DNA from: Oscillospiraceae bacterium
GTDB lineage: Bacteria; Bacillota; Clostridia; Oscillospirales; Oscillospiraceae
Reading direction: 5' to 3'
DNA: 40,825 bases
Assembly: GCA_020025295.1 (NCBI GenBank)
Contig: JAHHSJ010000011.1
Span: 1-40,825, forward strand
Below are positions 9,103 through 15,849 of this stretch, one piece after another (within the stretch, counting starts at the first letter, position 1; each line of letters starts with the position of its first letter). The notes below the pieces were generated by a model. That model made no database searches, had not been told where the DNA came from, and saw only the letters and a program-made list of their open reading frames with translations. The translations under genes were made by a program, and so were the position numbers.

Positions 9103-10050
9103 TTACTGGATGATGTATCTGAAATAAGTGCCCTCCAAAGCAGCATCCTCTTCTGAGAATTTATAACTCAGCTTATGGAAGGGGGTTTGTGCTATCATGG
9201 CCTGCCACATTCTGGGGTCATACTGGTCAAACATACGCAAAAGTAAGTTGTGCGGAGTTGCGTTATCCCGAGGTACAATACGATTCCACTCATCCGGATT
9301 CTGCTCCAATGCAATGGACATAAAATCATGCACAAGGAAATAATCCACCATCTTATCATTGGTCCTCCAATATTCATAGCAGAGATCCCGGGTCAAGGTA
9401 AGAATTCGATTGTTCGTTTTTGCGCTGATCAGCCAAGACGATATCAGCTGAGACTGGCCATCCCTGCCCGGTTTCAATGCCTGATAAAGGAACAAATCAG
9501 AGTCAAAGAAATAGTCCGGAATATCCTGCCGTTTGCTGGTGCACAGGACGGTAGAGTCAATCCACATTCCGCCATATCGGATCAGCAGCTCCAGGCGAAG
9601 TAAATCCGTCATATGGGTATGTGTAATCAGACCTGCTCTCCATTTTTCCATGATGTACTCAGGAAACTGCACATATTCATCCATATTCTCGCTGGTAATC
9701 AGGATAATTTCTCGATCCGTCAAATTTTTCTTCAACGATTGATAACATTTCTGAACCAACTGTGGTGCAGACTCCATCCCCTGAAACCAGCAGACCCAGA
9801 CTTTATTGGACTTCTGATGAGGAACCGTATCATCAAACGCTGCATTCAGCTCCTCAATCTGCCTGCGATACCTCTTTTCAAGCCGTTTTTTGATTTTGTA
9901 TTGTGCCGAGAGCCGCAAGATCTCCAGAGCCTTCTTCTCTTTTCCCAGCAGCAGGAACTCGCATCCTGCTGTAAAAAAAGCGCCGCCTCGAATATACTGC
10001 TTGACTAGGCCCATACCGCCCTGCTTTTCAAATACTGCCTTCAGACCCAT
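9103..10050 (-). CDS. Capsular polysaccharide synthesis glycosyltransferase (Caps_synth family)
   Basis: A 315-aa protein with the PF05704-like blocks KVWVCWFQGMESAPQLVQKC (from about residue 82) and LRLELLIRYGGMWIDSTVL (about residues 151-169). The D-x-T after the glycine pair is the usual form in capsule synthesis transferases. It is homologous to the protein encoded at 3041-3991 but clearly diverged. It probably adds a sugar to the lipid-linked repeat unit. TGGAGAG is present about 6 bp before the ATG. The gene sits between the first GT4 gene and licD, and its composition looks less AT-rich than the distal part of the operon. Confidence 0.8.
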   Translation of the reverse strand: MGLKAVFEKQGGMGLVKQYIRGGAFFTAGCEFLLLGKEKKALEILRLSAQYKIKKRLEKRYRRQIEELNAAFDDTVPHQKSNKVWVCWFQGMESAPQLVQKCYQSLKKNLTDREIILITSENMDEYVQFPEYIMEKWRAGLITHTHMTDLLRLELLIRYGGMWIDSTVLCTSKRQDIPDYFFDSDLFLYQALKPGRDGQSQLISSWLISAKTNNRILTLTRDLCYEYWRTNDKMVDYFLVHDFMSIALEQNPDEWNRIVPRDNATPHNLLLRMFDQYDPRMWQAMIAQTPFHKLSYKFSEEDAALEGTYFRYIIQ

Positions 10051-10072
10051 ATCAATCTCTCCAAAACATCTG

Positions 10073-11299
10073 TTATCGCTTCAAAAAAGTTTCACTGTAT
10101 CGACCAGCGATATATTCCCAGCTATAGGCCTCCCGAATTCTCTGCTTTGCCTTGGCTTCATATTCCGCCCGCTGCTCTCCGGTCATCTGATCGGCGCGCT
10201 CAATCAGCGCCGCCAGATCACCGGGTTCTTTGCTCCAATAGAGAGCAGCATCCTCTGCAACCTCCCGGTTAAACCCGACATTGAGCAGCAGATTGAGTTT
10301 GGTACTTCCCAGCGCTTCCAGCAAGCTGGGATTCGTTCCGCCCACTTCGTGACCGTGGAAATATGCATACGCATTCTCACGAATCTTCATCAGCAGCTCC
10401 TGATCATAAACCGTTCCGACAAATTTGATGCGGGGATCCTTCTTAAAGTGGATCTTCTCCTCCAGTTCAGCGAGGAACTTATCATTGACATTGGTGATGA
10501 TCGCAAAATCCTTCTGGCTTTTGCTCTTCATAAACTCCCGGATCATAACCTCATAGTTGTTTTCCGGGACAAAACGACCGACAACCAGATAATAGTTGTC
10601 CGCCTTCAAACCCTTTTCTGCATACCAAGACATAAGTTTTGGGGCCTCATCGGTCAGCTGGCTCTTCCGGGTTTCGGCTCCATATGCAATAAAGGTGGTT
10701 TTCGGATCTCGGCCGTGAATTCCCTTTCCGTCGTAGCACTCATGAATATAACGCTCGATATTCACCGAATCGCAGATGGCTAAATCGCAATACTTAATCA
10801 TCATCTGCTCCGAGATCTTCCAATATTTTCGAATCGGTGCGCTCCACTTGGCTCGCATCCATTCATGTCCGTCCGGATTGAGATACACTTCTCCCCCAAG
10901 CTTATGAATGGCTTTGTAGAAGTGACCGGCGAACGGTCCGATTCGACAAGCCATAATATACACGATGGGGTGTACAATTTTCTGGACCTTAATAATCCGA
11001 ATACATTCCTCCAAGGCTTTTACATCGTAGTAAATCGCCTGTGCAGGTCCGATTTTTTCCGGGATTCGAATTCGAAAGCAATGTGCATTGTGGTACTCAA
11101 ATTCAGTTTCGGAAAGAATTTCTGCACCCTCCGTCTGATACGGATCCATGCACCCGTCTCCATTTGCCTTACAGGCTACATGGTACTTAATTCGGTCATT
11201 GGACGCGTGATATTCTGTAAGCTTATTGATGAAGGTTTCATATCCGCCGTATGCTCCAAGACTTTTTGCACCAACCAAGAATACATGTTGAACCATCAT
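10073..11299 (-). CDS. Glycosyltransferase family 4 with DUF1972 N-terminus (beta-1,4-rhamnosyltransferase-like)
   Basis: The first gene of the polysaccharide operon, 408 aa. The N-terminus VFLVGAKSLGAYGGYETFIN is the DUF1972 signature found in Cps2T/RgpA-type rhamnosyltransferases, which commonly add the second sugar of a capsule or rhamnan repeat unit. The C-terminal GT-B half has YYLVVGRFVPENNYEVMIR and then HGHEVGGTNPSLLEALGST with the E(x7)E donor motif. GAGAAGG lies 5 bp from ATG at 11299, or 8 bp from the adjacent ATG at 11296; the open frame extends to 11320 but without a better site. No initiating sugar-phosphate transferase is encoded upstream in this operon. Confidence 0.85.
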   Translation of the reverse strand: MMVQHVFLVGAKSLGAYGGYETFINKLTEYHASNDRIKYHVACKANGDGCMDPYQTEGAEILSETEFEYHNAHCFRIRIPEKIGPAQAIYYDVKALEECIRIIKVQKIVHPIVYIMACRIGPFAGHFYKAIHKLGGEVYLNPDGHEWMRAKWSAPIRKYWKISEQMMIKYCDLAICDSVNIERYIHECYDGKGIHGRDPKTTFIAYGAETRKSQLTDEAPKLMSWYAEKGLKADNYYLVVGRFVPENNYEVMIREFMKSKSQKDFAIITNVNDKFLAELEEKIHFKKDPRIKFVGTVYDQELLMKIRENAYAYFHGHEVGGTNPSLLEALGSTKLNLLLNVGFNREVAEDAALYWSKEPGDLAALIERADQMTGEQRAEYEAKAKQRIREAYSWEYIAGRYSETFLKR

Positions 11300-11393
11300 T
11301 CTTACCTTCTCTCTTCTCAATGCGCCAATGCGGCTGTCCTAAACCACAATTTCAGCATTACATCCTGTTTCTTGCGCTTTTCTCCGTCAAAGG

Positions 11394-11446
11394 AGTGGGA
11401 CATATCCAGAACTGCATTGTTTTTCTCTCTCCGAATATTTCCCACT
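11394..11446 (-). promoter_or_regulatory. Hairpin in the 5' leader of the polysaccharide operon
   Basis: AGTGGGA (11394-11400) pairs with TCCCACT (11440-11446). Read on the minus strand, the next six positions (AUAUUC with GGAUAU) also pair if one U-G wobble is allowed, after a single A/G mismatch. The stem is better paired in the minus-strand RNA than on the plus strand, as expected for a leader structure about 95 nt before the first gene. Confidence 0.45.
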
Positions 11447-11541
11447 ATGAAACACTGCAAGGTATCCACAGATCCACTGAACGCAAAGCAGCATATTTTC
11501 TTCTGCCTCGCTAAGCTCACTACCACCCATTACGTTTCTAC

Positions 11542-11570
11542 ATATTAACACAAAAAGCAAAAAGAAACAA
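11542..11570 (-). promoter_or_regulatory. Candidate sigma-A promoter of the polysaccharide operon
   Basis: On the minus strand TTGTTT (11565-11570) and TAATAT (11542-11547) are separated by 17 bp. Both boxes match only partly, so this is tentative. It would give a leader of roughly 235 nt. Confidence 0.35.
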
Positions 11571-11909
11571 CAAAATCCACATTTTTATCCCATTTATCTA
11601 ATTTTTTGTTTGTGTTATGTTCTTTTTTATTCTTCTTTAAGGGAAGAATAAGACGAACTCCCACCCTCTTTTCTCCAATGCGAATGGAACCAGATCGTAA
11701 GAGAATTTTGTTTCTAAATCTTGCACGCCTTTACACAAAAAAAGACAACCTGCGCCGTGAGTAATTTTGCGGTAGATACCTGAAGCCCGGAATTTTTCGG
11801 ACTTATACTGTTTCGAAAAACAATCTTTTCTAATTGTACCTAATATTTTAGGCATAGTCAAGATATTGGGTATGATATTATTGAGAAAACAGGAAAGGAG
11901 GGTTGCAGC

Positions 11910-12119
11910 ATGATCTCATATCGCCCGTTTTACAATACACTTCTGCATCTTGGGATTACCGAGTATGCATTGATTTACAAATACGGTATTCCTGCCAACA
12001 CAATCCACAGAATGAAGCACGGAAAACCCATTACCACCACCACTTTGGACACTCTGTGCAGCATTTTGGAATGCCCCGTGCAAGACATACTGGAATACCT
12101 TCCTCCCGAAGAAGCATAA
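11910..12119 (+). CDS. Small Cro/C1-type helix-turn-helix regulator
   Basis: A 69-aa protein that is almost only a DNA-binding domain. The helix-turn-helix spans about residues 18-38 (LIYKYGIPANTIHRMKHGK), followed by TLDTLCSILECPVQDILEY, a fourth and fifth helix pattern common to YozG-like XRE proteins. It resembles the short regulators often found in mobile elements and near accessory loci. GGAAAGGAGGG stands 6 bp before the ATG, a strong initiation site. It is transcribed away from the polysaccharide operon and ends at a shared terminator. Its target is unknown; the neighbouring glycan operon or its own promoter are the simplest candidates. Confidence 0.8.
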   Translation: MISYRPFYNTLLHLGITEYALIYKYGIPANTIHRMKHGKPITTTTLDTLCSILECPVQDILEYLPPEEA

Positions 12120-12168
12120 GAGCAAAACCGTTGCCCACCGACTACAGGCAACTGGGTTTTGCTCTTTT
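12118..12168. terminator. Bidirectional terminator between the HTH gene and the 63-aa gene
   Basis: AAGAGCAAAACC (118-129 of this kilobase) pairs with GGTTTTGCTCTT (155-166), extended by GTTGCC with GGCAAC across a 2-nt bulge. The hairpin overlaps the HTH stop codon, and T-rich sequence follows on the plus strand. Confidence 0.8.
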
Positions 12169-12173
12169 CTCAT

Positions 12174-12365
12174 TCAGTCCGCTTGGATTTTCGATTCAAA
12201 AAACGAAACCAGATCGGTTCCATCTGCGCTTAGAAATTCATCGGTCCAGGCTTGGATGCGCTCCACAAACTTATCATTCTCCAGATAGTCCCAAGGGTGA
12301 AGGGTTTCCGCAATGCCATATAGCCGAGCCAGTGCAAGTGCCGTTTCTATGTATTGTTTGTTCAT
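12174..12365 (-). CDS. Unknown 63-aa protein
   Basis: The protein is acidic and mostly helical by composition: MNKQYIETALALARLYGIAE, then a WDYLEND segment and a FVERIQAWTDEFL helix. It has no signal peptide and no membrane segment. I do not recognise a named family. ATG at 12365 is preceded by GGAGAAAGGA with 6 bp spacing; longer starts at 12398 (ATG) or 12407 (GTG) are less well supported. It converges on the HTH gene and shares its terminator. Similar short helical proteins are common in accessory regions of gut Clostridia, but no function follows from that. Confidence 0.6.
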   Translation of the reverse strand: MNKQYIETALALARLYGIAETLHPWDYLENDKFVERIQAWTDEFLSADGTDLVSFFESKIQAD

Positions 12366-12613
12366 AGGCAGTCCTTTCTCCAATAATGCAAAACTCATCT
12401 TTCTCACCTTGCCACATTCATTCCACTTACTCTCACCTTTTCTTTATTGTACCCCAATTTTTATGACAGAAAAACATTTTTTCTCGGTTTTTAATTCTAA
12501 ATGCAAAGAAATTCCTTTTTCTTCGAAGCATCGTTCTGTTGGGCAAACGGGAGAATATAATTCCTTTTTTTACAGATAATAGGAGTGAAACCTGTCAAGG
12601 AGGATTTATATTC

Positions 12614-13156
12614 ATGAAAGCAACAGGCATTGTTCGCAGAATTGATGACTTGGGCCGGGTTGTAATCCCCAAGGAAATCCGTCGCACCATGCGCATCCGG
12701 GAGGGAGATCCGCTGGAAATTTACACAGACCGGGACGGAGATGTTATTTTCCGCAAGTACTCCCTCATGGGCAGCATCAGCGAGTTTGCCGAGGAGATTT
12801 GCCACGCCGTCCATGCCACCACAGGACTTCCCACTCTGGTCACCGACCGAGACACGGTTCTGGCCGTTTCCGGCTCCCCGAAGCGAGAATTCGGCGACAA
12901 ACCGATTTCTCCTGCTCTGGAGCAGATCATGGAGCAGCGCAGCGTCTATCATCCCTCAGAGCAGGATGCTCGCTCCCCGGTCATCACCGGAAGCAATCAT
13001 CTCTCCATCGGCGTGGCTGCCCCCATTCTGGCGCAGGGCGATGTACTGGGATGTGTGGTCATCGGCACCACCGGTGAGGACACCCCCATCGGCGAAAAAG
13101 AATACACGCTGGCGGAAACTCTGGCCGGATTTCTGGGCCGACACATGGAAAGCTGA
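12614..13156 (+). CDS. spoVT: Stage V sporulation protein T
   Basis: A 180-aa transcription factor. The N-terminal AbrB-like swapped-hairpin domain (MKATGIVRRIDDLGRVVIPK, then EIRRTMRIREGDPLEIY, residues 1-40) is almost identical to SpoVT of other endospore formers. The C-terminal part (about residues 55-180) has the GAF-like regulatory domain, including the segment SIGVAAPILAQGDVLGCVVI. In Bacillus SpoVT adjusts sigma-G-dependent genes in the forespore; the same role is expected here. ATG at 12614 follows AAGGAGGA with 10 bp spacing. The gene forms a single-gene unit ended by a hairpin. A TATAAT lies at 12556-12561, but no matching upstream box was convincing. Confidence 0.93.
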   Translation: MKATGIVRRIDDLGRVVIPKEIRRTMRIREGDPLEIYTDRDGDVIFRKYSLMGSISEFAEEICHAVHATTGLPTLVTDRDTVLAVSGSPKREFGDKPISPALEQIMEQRSVYHPSEQDARSPVITGSNHLSIGVAAPILAQGDVLGCVVIGTTGEDTPIGEKEYTLAETLAGFLGRHMES

Positions 13157-13157
13157 A

Positions 13158-13195
13158 AAAAGAGGCAGAACTCCCCACGGTTCTGCCTCTTCACT
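13158..13195 (+). terminator. Terminator of spoVT
   Basis: AAGAGGCAGAAC (13160-13171) pairs perfectly with GTTCTGCCTCTT (13180-13191), with an A-run before it. The 3' T-run is short, so termination may be partial or mainly useful on the opposite strand. Confidence 0.7.
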
Positions 13196-13206
13196 ATGGA
13201 AAATAA

Positions 13207-13235
13207 TTGCTCTTTTTCTTCAATTATGGTATTCT
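13207..13235 (+). promoter_or_regulatory. Candidate promoter of trpS
   Basis: TTGCTC (13207-13212) and TATTCT (13230-13235) are spaced by 17 bp. The remaining leader is only about 55 nt and contains a small GTGGG/CCCAC hairpin, so there is no room for a T-box riboswitch. Confidence 0.45.
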
Positions 13236-13296
13236 TTGGGTATCACAATTTACTCAAGTGGGTTCTTGCCCACGGATAGAAAAACGAGGAATTCAT

Positions 13297-14307
13297 ATGG
13301 AAGAAAAAACTACTGCAAAAAAAGTCATGCTCTCCGGCATCCAGCCCAGCGGTGATCTGCATCTGGGCAACTATCTGGGCGCCATCAAGACTTGGGCCAA
13401 CCGCTCCGAGCTGTATGACTGCTACTACTTCATGGCGGATATGCACACCATCACCGTGCGTCAGACCCCTGCCGATCTGCGCCGCCGCACTCTGGAACAG
13501 CTGGCCATCTACATCGCCTGCGGTCTGGACCCGGAGAAGAACACTCTGTTCGTCCAGAGCCATGTGCCCGCCCACGCACAGCTGGGCTGGGTGCTGGACT
13601 GCTACACCATGTTTGGTGAGCTGAGCCGCATGACCCAGTTCAAGGATAAGTCCGCCAAGCACGCCGACAACATCAACGCCGGTCTGTTTACCTATCCCTC
13701 TCTGATGGCTGCCGACATTCTGCTCTATCAGCCTGACCTGATTCCTGTGGGTCAGGATCAGAAGCAGCACTGCGAACTGACCCGTGACATCGCCCGTCGC
13801 TTCAACAACCTCTACGGCGAGGTGTTCAAAATCCCCGAGCCCTTTATCCCCAAGGAGGGCGCCCGCATCATGAGCCTGAATGCTCCGGACAGCAAGATGA
13901 GCAAGTCCATGCCCGATGGCTGCGTGTTCCTGATGGAGAAGCCCGAGGACATCATGCGCAAGTTCAAGCGTGCCATCACCGACAGCGACACGGAAAACTG
14001 CATCCGCTACGATCCGGAGAACAAGCCCGGCGTGGCCAACCTGATGAATATTTACGCCGCCTGCACCGACAAGACCATCGACGAGATCACCGCCGAGTTT
14101 GAGGGCAAGGGCTACGGCGCTTTCAAGCCCGTGGTGGGCGAGGCTGTGGTGGAGACCCTGCGTCCCATCCGTGAGGAAGCCCAGCGCCTCATCACCGACA
14201 AGGCTTACCTCTCCGACATCTGCAAGAAGGGTGCGGAAAAGGCCAACTATGTGGCCAACAAGACTCTGCGGAAGGTCTACAAAAAGGTCGGCTTCCTGCA
14301 GCTGTAA
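13297..14307 (+). CDS. trpS: Tryptophan--tRNA ligase
   Basis: A 336-aa class I aminoacyl-tRNA synthetase that charges tRNA-Trp. The HIGH-type signature is seen as SGIQPSGDLHLGNYLGAIK near residues 15-33. The KMSKS loop appears as APDSKMSKSMPDG near residues 200-212. Motifs for tryptophan binding such as YPSLMAADILLYQ and PVGQDQKQH are intact. Length agrees with bacterial TrpRS (about 330-340). ATG at 13297 has GAGGA 7 bp upstream; the open frame before it lacks family similarity. The stop codon is 6 bp from the convergent stop of the next gene, with no clear terminator between them. Confidence 0.96.
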   Translation: MEEKTTAKKVMLSGIQPSGDLHLGNYLGAIKTWANRSELYDCYYFMADMHTITVRQTPADLRRRTLEQLAIYIACGLDPEKNTLFVQSHVPAHAQLGWVLDCYTMFGELSRMTQFKDKSAKHADNINAGLFTYPSLMAADILLYQPDLIPVGQDQKQHCELTRDIARRFNNLYGEVFKIPEPFIPKEGARIMSLNAPDSKMSKSMPDGCVFLMEKPEDIMRKFKRAITDSDTENCIRYDPENKPGVANLMNIYAACTDKTIDEITAEFEGKGYGAFKPVVGEAVVETLRPIREEAQRLITDKAYLSDICKKGAEKANYVANKTLRKVYKKVGFLQL

Positions 14308-14313
14308 TTCCAT

Positions 14314-14580
14314 TCAGAATCCCATAAGCACGACGAGGGCCAGCACGATCAGCCAGTCCTCGTCGTCGCTTTCTATAAACAGGTAGACCAGGATCAGCAT
14401 GAGCAGGATGTCGCCTTTGTCGAACCGATCCAGATGCAGCATTTGCAGCAGCCGGTCCGGCTTGGGTACTCCGCCCTCGAACAAGTTCCGGAACAGACCG
14501 CCAAGGCCGCTTTGTCCCCCTTGTTCGGAGGCTACCGGCTCATCGTTCCCGGTGGGAATATAAGAATTATACATGCCCAT
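14314..14580 (-). CDS. Unknown small membrane protein, last gene of a three-gene operon
   Basis: An 88-aa protein with a polar, glycine-rich N-terminal half and a strongly hydrophobic C-terminus: two short membrane-compatible stretches (GDILLMLILVYLFI at about 56-69 and WLIVLALVVLMGF at 76-88) separated by the acidic turn ESDDED. This could be a tight membrane hairpin or a membrane-surface anchor. No named family is recognised. Its start overlaps the end of the upstream gene by 14 bp, which suggests translational coupling. Base use matches the GC-rich housekeeping genes, so it is probably a resident gene. Confidence 0.7.
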   Translation of the reverse strand: MGMYNSYIPTGNDEPVASEQGGQSGLGGLFRNLFEGGVPKPDRLLQMLHLDRFDKGDILLMLILVYLFIESDDEDWLIVLALVVLMGF

Positions 14581-14992
14581 CCTCCCGAAACAGCTGCATA
14601 GAGCCCCGGATCACTCGGGACAGGCGGGCGATTCGGATTGCCTTATCCACCTTTTCCCGGCTCTCCTGCTTCAAAAACGGCTTGAGTGCTTCTAGCAGCG
14701 CCTGCTTTTCGTCACCGCCGGCAGTATACATCTGCACCAGTGGCAGCAGCTTTTGCAGCATCGATGGGTCGAATCCTCCCAGCAGGCTGCCCAGTCCCCC
14801 CAATGGGTCGGCGGTCGGTGGCGGCGGTGACTGCACAGTCCCATTCTGTCCGTTTGGTTCTCCTTCGGATGCCGTCGCTGCTCCGCTACTGTTCTCTCCT
14901 CCGCCGGACAGGCTGCTGGCCAAGGACATGATCTGCTCCATGGTCTCCGGTGAGGAGAGGATCGCATTCAATTTGTCTTCCCATTCGCTCAC
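14567..14992 (-). CDS. Unknown 141-aa protein, middle gene of a three-gene operon
   Basis: The protein has an N-terminal helix (MSEWEDKLNAILSSPETMEQ), a long low-complexity linker rich in Ser, Gly and Pro (about residues 28-68), a short hydrophobic glycine/leucine segment (LGGLGSLLGGFDPSMLQKLL, 64-83) and a basic helical C-terminus (REKVDKAIRIARLSRVIRGS). There is no signal peptide or clear membrane span. The SPE-then-Met/Leu-rich helix pattern recalls the neighbouring 85-aa protein (NSPEVRQLAQLL), so the two may be distant relatives or bind each other. Function unknown. The gene lies 24 bp downstream of its partner. Confidence 0.75.
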   Translation of the reverse strand: MSEWEDKLNAILSSPETMEQIMSLASSLSGGGENSSGAATASEGEPNGQNGTVQSPPPPTADPLGGLGSLLGGFDPSMLQKLLPLVQMYTAGGDEKQALLEALKPFLKQESREKVDKAIRIARLSRVIRGSMQLFREDGHV

Positions 14993-15016
14993 TGCGTCCC
15001 CCTCCTCTCCTCGGCA

Positions 15017-15274
15017 TCAGTGGTTCAGCTTGCTTTGAATCTGAGCAATCAGCTTTGCGCCTTCCTGCGTTGCGGACAAGGCGTCCAGCATCCCCTGTAA
15101 GGCTGCGCTGTCCCCCTGCTTGGCGTGCTCCGCCGCCGACTGGAGATGTCCGCCGCTGCGATTATTGAGCAGCTGGGCAAGCTGACGCACCTCCGGCGAA
15201 TTCATCAGAGAACGCAGCTGCTCCGGGTGCTTCAAGACCTCACGCGGGTCCATTGGCTGCTTTTGTTCTGGCAT
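15017..15274 (-). CDS. Unknown 85-aa helical protein, first gene of a three-gene operon
   Basis: A small, soluble, helix-rich protein: an N-terminal charged segment, the motif HPEQLRSLMNSPEVRQLAQL (about 16-35), then a Gln/Ala-rich pair of helices. The repeated Pro-x(n)-Leu/Met pattern has a loose resemblance to STI1/DP2-type helical domains, but this is only an impression. ATG at 15274 is preceded by GGAAAGGTGGG with suitable spacing; the open frame further upstream overlaps the divergent phosphodiesterase gene and is not used. The promoter region is a 58-bp gap shared with that divergent gene. Confidence 0.7.
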   Translation of the reverse strand: MPEQKQPMDPREVLKHPEQLRSLMNSPEVRQLAQLLNNRSGGHLQSAAEHAKQGDSAALQGMLDALSATQEGAKLIAQIQSKLNH

Positions 15275-15299
15275 TTCAAATCCCACCTTTCCTGTTACC

Positions 15300-15327
15300 A
15301 GTATATGCAACGACGAAAAGGATGTGA
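15300..15327 (-). promoter_or_regulatory. Candidate sigma-E-like promoter of the three-gene operon
   Basis: On the minus strand TCACATC (15321-15327) and CATATACT (15300-15307) are spaced by 13 bp. Compared with the sporulation sigma-E consensus recalled from Bacillus (KMATATT and CATACAHT), 5 of 7 and 7 of 8 positions fit. Tentative. Confidence 0.35.
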
Positions 15328-15332
15328 CGCAA

Positions 15333-15797
15333 ATGAAGATTATGGTCGTGTCCGACTCCCACGGTCGGATTGAGGACACTATTATGGAAATTGAGTCCCT
15401 GCGTCCGGACGCCATCTTCCACTTGGGCGACCACTGGCGTGACGGCGAGGAGCTGGCCTTTGCCTACCCAGACATCCCCCTGTATCAGGTCCCCGGCAAC
15501 TGCGACTGGTCCGTGGTGGGCCAGCCCTCGGAAAAGCTGGTCACTCTGGGCGGCGTGAAGTTTCTGCTCTGCCACGGACACACCTACGGGGTGAAAAATG
15601 GCTACTACTCTGCCGTCAGCCACGCCCGCACCGAAGGTGCGGATGTGCTGCTGTGCGGTCACACCCATCGGCCCCACTACGAGGATTTCGGCGGTTTGCA
15701 GCTGTTCAATCCCGGCAGCGTAGGCTATGACCACACCTACGGCATCATCACCGTGCAAAACGGCATTGCCTCTTGCAGTCTGCGAACCATGGAATAA
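15333..15797 (+). CDS. YfcE/MJ0936-type metallophosphoesterase
   Basis: A 154-aa calcineurin-like phosphodiesterase. The metal-binding motifs are in order: MVVSDSHG (D-x-H, near residue 8), FHLGDHWRDG (GD), VPGNCDW (GNCD), LLCHGHTYG (GH) and LLCGHTHRPHYED (GHTH). This is the complete signature of the YfcE family, which hydrolyses small phosphodiesters in vitro; the cellular substrate is unknown. ATG at 15333 has AAAAGGA 10 bp upstream; a GTG at 15324 would lie directly on that site. The gene is divergent from the three-gene operon and ends at a strong terminator. Confidence 0.92.
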   Translation: MKIMVVSDSHGRIEDTIMEIESLRPDAIFHLGDHWRDGEELAFAYPDIPLYQVPGNCDWSVVGQPSEKLVTLGGVKFLLCHGHTYGVKNGYYSAVSHARTEGADVLLCGHTHRPHYEDFGGLQLFNPGSVGYDHTYGIITVQNGIASCSLRTME

Positions 15798-15803
15798 CAA
15801 AAC

Positions 15804-15839
15804 AGCACCCCGGACGGAATCTTCCGTCCGGGGTGCTTT
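15804..15839. terminator. Bidirectional terminator between the phosphodiesterase gene and pth2
   Basis: AGCACCCCGGACGGAA (15804-15819) and its exact complement (15822-15837) form a very stable GC-rich hairpin followed by TTTC on the plus strand and TGTTTTGTT on the minus strand. It lies between two convergent genes. Confidence 0.9.
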
Positions 15840-15849
15840 CATACGCTTA

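Larger units (their letters stand above)
11300..11909. other. Intergenic seam: leader of the polysaccharide operon and upstream region of the HTH gene
   Basis: About 610 bp without a convincing gene. It is AT-rich at 11530-11660 and holds the leader hairpin and candidate promoter listed separately, plus an inverted repeat (TTATTCTTC at 11627-11635 with GAAGAATAA at 11643-11651). Two short open frames on the minus strand (11317-11526 and 11637-11861) have no ribosome binding site and no recognisable protein motif. Confidence 0.5.

Noticed and set aside
11317..11526. A 69-codon open frame on the minus strand just before the first glycan gene
   Set aside because: GTG start without a ribosome binding site, no recognisable protein features, and it overlaps the leader hairpin; treated as untranslated leader.
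11637..11861. A 74-codon open frame on the minus strand in the intergenic seam
   Set aside because: No ribosome binding site before its start and no family motif; composition looks random.
13196..13296. T-box riboswitch before trpS
   Set aside because: Only about 100 bp between the spoVT hairpin and the ATG, with no specifier loop or T-box sequence.
13243..14313. A 356-codon minus-strand open frame opposite trpS
   Set aside because: trpS has both class I synthetase signatures on the plus strand; the reverse frame is a codon-bias shadow.
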